Assembly (NCBI GenBank): GCA_009840385.1 | Contig: VXNX01000001.1 | Coordinates: forward strand, 62,001-126,000 | DNA from: Candidatus Dadabacteria bacterium | Lineage (GTDB): Bacteria > Desulfobacterota_D > UBA1144 > Nemesobacterales > Nemesobacteraceae | DNA length: 64,000 nucleotides | Direction of reading: 5' to 3' | In this document: in pieces, positions 62,013 through 64,000 of the stretch | Position numbering within the stretch: position 1 is the first letter of the stretch | Layout of the letters: the number at the start of each line of letters is the position of its first letter | Program-made: the position numbers and the translations under genes | The notes under the pieces: model-generated | What the model was told of the DNA's origin: nothing | Seen by the model: the letters and a program-made list of their open reading frames with translations, nothing else | The model's database searches: none

Positions 62013-63998
62013 TCAGGAAGCGGTGGAAGCGTAGATGAAAAGAAGCACGATTATCACGACGACTCCTCCGACCATTGCCGCCGCGTAATACCTGAGCAGA
62101 CCGGACTGAAGAGCACTAAGGCGTCTCGAAGTATCTCTTACAAAATCGCTCAGCCCGTCAAGCGAGCGGTCTATTACGGAGAGATCAAAATCCGAAGACA
62201 GCTCCGAAATATAGTTAAAAGGACGCACAAAAACCGCATCGTATATCTCATCCACGTACCACTTGTTAAAGGATCCTCTGCGAACCGCGTCAGCCGCTTG
62301 GCCAGAGACTATGGCAGTTCTGCCCTGCCCACGGTAATAAACCAGAATACCAGCCACTATCCCCACAAACGCTGCCAGCACCGAGAACCCTACAAGAGTC
62401 CAGTGGCCAAAATAATGGGAGTAGGCGTGTTCCGCACCATAGTGTACTACCACTGAAGAAGAGAGGAACTTCTTAATAAGATCGGTGTAATGAAAACCCG
62501 CAACCTCGCCCATGAATCCTGGCACGCCAAGAAGGCCTCCAAAAATGGAGAGAACCGCGAGAATCACAAGAGGTACGGTCATCACTGCCGGGGATTCGTG
62601 CACGCGGCTTTTCGTCTTGTAATCCATTCTAGCCTCTCCCTCAAAGGTGAGCACATACAGCCTCGTCATGTAAAAAGCGGTCAGCACGGCCGTAAGGAGC
62701 CCCACTGCCCAGAAAAACGTATGGCCGCCGTCATAAAGCGAAGCCAGGATCTCATCCTTGCTGAAAAACCCCGATAGAAGAGGAAAACCGGAAATCGCAA
62801 GCGTCGCCACAAGGAACGTAACGGCCGTTACGGGAATCATTCCGCGAAGTCCTCCCATTTTTCTTATATCCTGCTCTCCGGCCATGGCGTGTATAACGCT
62901 TCCCGCCCCGAGGAATAGAAGGGCCTTGAAAAAAGCGTGGGTGACAAGATGAAATATCGAGAACACGTATGCTCCCGCTCCCGCAGCCATCAGCATGTAC
63001 CCAAGCTGGCTTACTGTCGAGTACGCGAGCACCTTTTTTATGTCGTTCTGGGTGATCGCTATAGTAGCAGCGAAAAACGCGGTGAACGTTGCCACGACCA
63101 AAACGACGCTCAAAGCCACAGGACTCAGGTCAAAAAGCGGCGAACAGCGGCTCAACATGTAAACCCCGGCGGTAACCATTGTTGCGGCGTGGATAAGGGC
63201 GCTAACGGCGGTCGGACCCGCCATCGCGTCCGGGAGCCACACGTGAAGCGGGAACTGCGCTGATTTCCCGACGGCGCCGACAAACAGAAGAAGTGCCATG
63301 GCGGTTATAAGCGACTGCGAAACGCCTGAAACAAAAGCCGGATCCCCGAGCTGGGAAAAAACATCCTGATAGTTAAGCGAGCCGAACACGGTAAAAATAA
63401 GGAAGATTCCGAGAATAAACCCGAAGTCTCCTATCCTGTTGACTACAAAAGCCTTTCTTCCCGCATAAACTCTGAACGAGTCCTCGTACCAGAAGCCTAT
63501 AAGCAGGTAGGAGGCAAGACCCACTCCCTCCCATCCGACAAACATCATGGGAAAGTTGTTGCCCAGAACCAGAACGAGCATGAAGAAAACGAAAATGTTC
63601 AAATAAGCAAAATACCTCGCGTAGCAGCGGTCGTGGTGCATGTACCCTATCGAGTAGACATGGATTAAAAATCCCACCCATGTCACAACAAGGGCCATTA
63701 CGGCAGACAGCGAGTCAAAAAGAAACTCGAAACCGATGGTAAGAGTGCCCGAGAGCATCCAGGTGAAAAGCTCGGTCGTGATGGGTTCCGCTCCCGCGGG
63801 GCTCTGCGAGAGAAGATCTAGGAAAAGCCGCGTGGATAAAAGGGCGGAGACCAATATGGTCGCACACGCCACCGTCCCCACAATCCTGTCTCTTGAGTGT
63901 CTTGTGATCCCGGTAAGCTTTTCGCAAAGACCGGTGGCGAAGAAAAGCCCGTTAAAAAGGGCTCCCGCAAGCGGCGCAAGAACTATTAGAGCAAGCAC
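62013..63998 (-). CDS. nuoL: NADH-quinone oxidoreductase subunit L
   Basis: NuoL is the distal proton-pumping antiporter-like subunit of complex I. The 661-residue protein has about 16 membrane helices, with FVGWEGVGLASYLLIGFWY, KSAQFPLHVWLPDAMAGPTAVSALIHAATMV (given in parts here: the segment near residues 240-270), ITQNDIKKVLAYSTVSQLGYM and a C-terminal long lateral helix region. The GTG at 63996-63998 matches the family N-terminus (LALIVLAPLAGAL). Since it is two bases from the window edge, an upstream start cannot be excluded. nuoM and nuoN do not follow it. Confidence 0.93.
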   Translation of the reverse strand: MLALIVLAPLAGALFNGLFFATGLCEKLTGITRHSRDRIVGTVACATILVSALLSTRLFLDLLSQSPAGAEPITTELFTWMLSGTLTIGFEFLFDSLSAVMALVVTWVGFLIHVYSIGYMHHDRCYARYFAYLNIFVFFMLVLVLGNNFPMMFVGWEGVGLASYLLIGFWYEDSFRVYAGRKAFVVNRIGDFGFILGIFLIFTVFGSLNYQDVFSQLGDPAFVSGVSQSLITAMALLLFVGAVGKSAQFPLHVWLPDAMAGPTAVSALIHAATMVTAGVYMLSRCSPLFDLSPVALSVVLVVATFTAFFAATIAITQNDIKKVLAYSTVSQLGYMLMAAGAGAYVFSIFHLVTHAFFKALLFLGAGSVIHAMAGEQDIRKMGGLRGMIPVTAVTFLVATLAISGFPLLSGFFSKDEILASLYDGGHTFFWAVGLLTAVLTAFYMTRLYVLTFEGEARMDYKTKSRVHESPAVMTVPLVILAVLSIFGGLLGVPGFMGEVAGFHYTDLIKKFLSSSVVVHYGAEHAYSHYFGHWTLVGFSVLAAFVGIVAGILVYYRGQGRTAIVSGQAADAVRRGSFNKWYVDEIYDAVFVRPFNYISELSSDFDLSVIDRSLDGLSDFVRDTSRRLSALQSGLLRYYAAAMVGGVVVIIVLLFIYASTAS

Positions 63999-64000
63999 TC

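Overview
The window is a compact chromosomal segment of a Gram-negative bacterium. Almost every base is coding. Genes sit in long same-strand runs with 4-base overlaps, base composition is near 50% GC with a lower-GC patch around 39-41.3 kb, and TTG starts are common. An outer membrane is indicated by tolQ/tolR/tolA-like genes, and meso-diaminopimelate peptidoglycan by the DNPR motif of MurE. Gene content and order (DUF4911-murJ, a complete dcw cluster, yebC-ruvCAB, ffh-rpsP-khpA-rimM-trmD-rplS, SPOR protein after argS) resemble deltaproteobacteria-like lineages. A poorly cultured group such as Candidatus Dadabacteria is my guess from memory, not something shown by the sequence. No rRNA, tRNA, CRISPR array or prophage was seen.

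Layout. 1-1.7 kb (minus): partial murJ and a small DUF4911 gene. 2-18.4 kb (plus): dcw cluster mraZ-rsmH-ftsL-ftsI-murE-murF-mraY-murD-ftsW-murG-murC-murB-ftsQ-ftsA-ftsZ, headed by a promoter and 10-bp-spaced TGGCA repeats that look like MraZ operators. 18.4-22.8 kb (minus): HemQ-like protein, ftsY, ribD, nadD, rsfS. 23-23.5 kb: truncated IS5-type transposase beside rho (minus, to 24.8 kb, own sigma70-type promoter). 25.3-28.2 kb (plus): yebC-ruvC-ruvA-ruvB. 28.2-34.7 kb: a secreted protein of unknown function (minus), then tolQ-tolR-tolA-like, a histidine phosphatase, argS, SPOR protein and a CDP-alcohol phosphatidyltransferase (plus). 34.6-38.9 kb (minus): ffh-rpsP-khpA-rimM-trmD-rplS, where trmD is fused to a second SPOUT-type methyltransferase domain and rplS has its own promoter. 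39-41.3 kb: the lower-GC patch, encoding a small anchored protein and a secreted zinc-protease-like protein with an 11-copy PEPM/PEPT repeat and a sorting-type tail. 41.3-46.2 kb (plus): phospholipid-methyltransferase-like protein, polA, PBP4-type carboxypeptidase. 46.2-48.4 kb (minus): ksgA, an ftsB-like gene, an MBL-fold hydrolase, acylphosphatase. 48.5-53.8 kb: thrC, a GT87-like mannosyltransferase (minus), pyrE, a PiT permease and cysH. 53.8-56.7 kb: LLM flavin oxidoreductase (minus), then a thiolase-like protein and a DUF35 protein that both lack the usual catalytic or zinc cysteines. 56.7-61.1 kb (minus): Rrf2 regulator-sufB-sufC-sufD-Rieske protein behind a promoter with a perfect 7-1-7 Fur-type box. 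61.2-64 kb (minus): cytochrome c and nuoL.

Most of the window is housekeeping: peptidoglycan synthesis and division, recombination, translation, membrane targeting, Fe-S assembly and respiration. The less ordinary observations are the TrmD fusion, the degenerate thiolase/DUF35 pair, the secreted protease locus, two genes that may begin at AUA codons, the Fur-type box on suf, and the PiT-cysH pairing that suggests sulfate rather than phosphate transport. I did not find a clear new multi-gene system.
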